Source: Pyropia haitanensis
Lineage: Eukaryota > Rhodophyta > Bangiophyceae > Bangiales > Bangiaceae
Length of the DNA stretch: 64,000 nucleotides
Direction: 5' to 3'
Assembly (NCBI GenBank): GCA_008729055.1
Contig: SDUX01000004.1
Span: 4,728,559-4,792,558, forward strand
The translations under genes were made by a program, and so were the position numbers. The notes beneath the pieces were generated by a model, which searched no databases, had not been told where the DNA came from, and was given only the letters and a program-made list of their open reading frames with translations. Of the stretch, positions 62,233 to 64,000 are shown one piece after another (within the stretch, counting starts at the first letter, position 1; every line of letters begins with the position of its first letter).

Positions 62233-63723
62233 ATGGATTCCACACTGGCGCTTGTCAAGCCGCACGCCTTCCCCCGCGCCGATGAGATCCTCTCGGCCAT
62301 CACCAGCGCCGGCTTCACCATCACCGCCAAGGACGTGCTGTCGCTAAACACCACCCGCGCGGCCGCCTTTTACGCAGCGCATCCCCCACCTTCTGGAGGC
62401 GCGTCAGGCTCCTCCGCGTCTGTGGCGGACCTCATCGCCGCCCTCACTGCCGGCCCGGTCATGGCGCTGGTCGTGTCCAAGTCGGGGGGGAGCGTGACCG
62501 CCGAGCTCGGTTCGCTCGCGGGCCCTGACGACCCCGCCACCGCCCGCACGTCGGCACCCGGCAGCCTGCGCGCGCGCTTTGGGGTGGACGCTGCCAAGAA
62601 TGCGGTGCACGTGGTCGCCACCGGCGCCGACGCGGAGGCGCAGGTGGCGTTTTTCTTCCCCGAGCGCGAGCGGGAGCTCCCGTCGGGGGCGGCGGCCAAG
62701 GAGTACCTGATGGGCAGTGTGGTGCCGTCGCTGACCAAGGGCCTCACCGAGCTGTGCCGCGTGGCCCCTGCGGACCCATTGGGCTGGCTGTCTGCTTTTC
62801 TGGGCGACGCCGCCCGGGAAGCACGGGGAGGGGACGCCTCCGCCGACGCGGAAACGGGGACGACAACAGACGTGGCAGCGGCTGGAGAGGCCAAGAAGGA
62901 CAAGCAAAAGATTGTGTTTGTGCTGGGTGGTCCGGGCTCTGGTAAGGTACGTCTTGAGGCGCGGCTGTGGGTTGTGGGGGTGCTTGTGGGGGGGGGAGGG
63001 GCTGCGGGGCAGCGCAGCGGGCCGGGGCTGGTGGTCTGGGCTTCTTATGCAGCATTTTGCCGCTGAGACTTGTGTTTGGCTGACGTGAGTGGCGCTTGGG
63101 AAACATGGTGTCTGGTCGCACGTATTGACGTTGCTGCTTCCATGGTGCGCGCTCCACTCCGCCGCCTACCTGCTCTGTTTGTGCGTCATTTCTGTTCTGT
63201 GTCTCCCACACTCTCGCAGGGCACCCAATGCGCGCGGCTGGTGGAGGAGTTTCACTTTGCCCACTTTTCGGCGGGCGACCTGCTGCGCGCCGAGGTCAAG
63301 TCGGGCTCCTCCACGGGCGTGGAGATTGACCGGATGATTGCGAATGGGGAGATCGTACCCGGGGACATCACCATTGGTCTGCTGGCCAACGCGATTGGCA
63401 CGTCCACGGCCCCTGGTATCCTCATTGATGGGTTCCCCCGCAAGCTGGACCAGGCGGGGGCGTTTGAGAAGGACGTGTCGGACTTTGCGTTTGTCCTCTT
63501 CTTTGACTGCCCCGAGGAGGTGATGGAGGAGCGGTTGCTCAAGCGGGGGGAGACCAGCGGCCGCGTGGACGACAATGCGGAGAGCATCCGCAAGCGGTTT
63601 GACACGTTTGTTAAGACGAGCATGCCCGTCATTGAGTACTACGAGGCCAAGGGCAAGGTCCGCCGGGTGGACGCGACCAAGACGCCCGACGAGGTGTACG
63701 GGGTGGTCAAGGGCTATTTCTAG
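62233..63723 (+). CDS. NDK - DPY30 - adenylate/UMP-CMP kinase fusion
   Basis: Exons 62233-62946 and 63220-63723 give 405 aa; the 273-bp intron has donor AAG|GTACGT and acceptor CTCGCAG|G (phase 0). Residues 1 to about 150: nucleoside diphosphate kinase fold (TLALVKPHAFPRADEILSAI, GPVMALVVSKSGG, LRARFG, AKNAVHVVATGADAE) with the catalytic His in NxxH kept but the HGSDS loop altered. About 165-200: DPY30-like helix pair (KEYLMGSVVPSLTKGL, LCRVAPADPLGW). About 230-405: P-loop kinase [56 protein letters not shown] short lid, a complete AK1/UMP-CMP kinase type domain. NDK-DPY30 (NME5) and AK-DPY30 (AK7) proteins are known from cilia and flagella. Here all three are joined. The kinase could phosphorylate NMPs and the NDK domain NDPs in tandem. 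Confidence 0.93.
62947..63219 (+). other. Intron of the NDK-AK fusion gene
   Basis: Donor GGTAAG|GTACGTCT, acceptor CTCTCGCAG|GGC. It splits the P-loop GPGSGK-GTQ at the codon boundary after Lys, as in the ABC transporter gene. T/G-rich with a CTGACGTGA branch candidate about 140 bases before the acceptor. Confidence 0.92.
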
Positions 63724-64000
63724 GATGAGTGCCTGGCGTGGCGTCTGCGTCTGCGGCCCGCGGGCGCCCTCTTCTTTAAGTCGCTCGTGTCGTCTTGATA
63801 GGCAGACCACGGCGGGCGTGGGTCACACGCCCCTGGCCACTACTGCCCGGGGCTGGCGGTGTTGGTTGAAAAGAAGAATCGCAGAACACGCACGTGAGAG
63901 CACCGCGGGCAGCCGCTGTGGGTGTGACTGCAGAGGCATGGAGAGCGCACTGTCCCGTCTGCGCGTTGGCGCATGCGAGGGCGACGATGCACCCATAGCG
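63724..64000. other. 3' flank of NDK-AK gene
   Basis: Ends the window; a run of ordinary sequence with no gene seen on either strand. The stop TAG is at 63721-63723. Confidence 0.6.

Overview
This is nuclear DNA from a photosynthetic eukaryote, most likely a bangiophyte red alga (Porphyra/Pyropia type). That placement is an inference. It rests on very high GC with long G/C and GCC/GGC runs, genes with no intron or one short intron (241-635 bp, mostly GTACGT donors), proteins with plastid targeting (ChlP, HDS, a Tat-type lumen precursor), an FEA1-type algal iron/CO2-responsive periplasmic protein, and a Hedgehog-type Hint domain. Many apparent open frames here are GC-rich artefacts. I kept only those with a recognisable domain, a convincing targeting peptide, or a consistent splice junction.

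Layout. 0-10 kb: a minus-strand ankyrin-repeat gene running off the left edge, a 0.6 kb element with 28-bp terminal inverted repeats, and a SANT/Myb-like gene with huge low-complexity flanks. 11-22 kb: an FEA1-like secreted protein (+), NAD(P)H-hydrate dehydratase (-), a membrane RING-H2 E3 ligase (-), and a DinF-type MATE transporter (+). 24-35 kb: a full-length ABCB transporter (+, one intron), a plastid membrane-anchored protein of unknown function (+, one intron), and a secreted DOMON-Hint fusion (+). 36-46 kb: a membrane-anchored pepsin-like protease (-), geranylgeranyl reductase ChlP (-, one intron), and two tandem FkbM-type methyltransferases (-). 47-64 kb: a small Cys-rich thylakoid-lumen protein (+), a Lys/Ala-rich plastid protein (-, one intron), the MEP-pathway enzyme HDS/IspG (-), a p24/TMED GOLD protein (+), an unrecognised protein (-), and a head-to-head pair made of a FUN14 protein (-) and an NDK-DPY30-adenylate-kinase fusion (+, one intron).

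How the genes relate. There is no operon logic. Two genes feed plastid isoprenoid and chlorophyll synthesis (HDS makes HMBPP; ChlP makes phytyl groups). Several encode secretory or membrane proteins (FEA1, DOMON-Hint, aspartic protease, p24, RING-H2, FkbM). Five genes (SANT, NAXD, MATE, DOMON-Hint, p24) read correctly only if one or two mononucleotide G/C runs have a wrong or variable length. Their CDS spans below are therefore composite and not single open frames.
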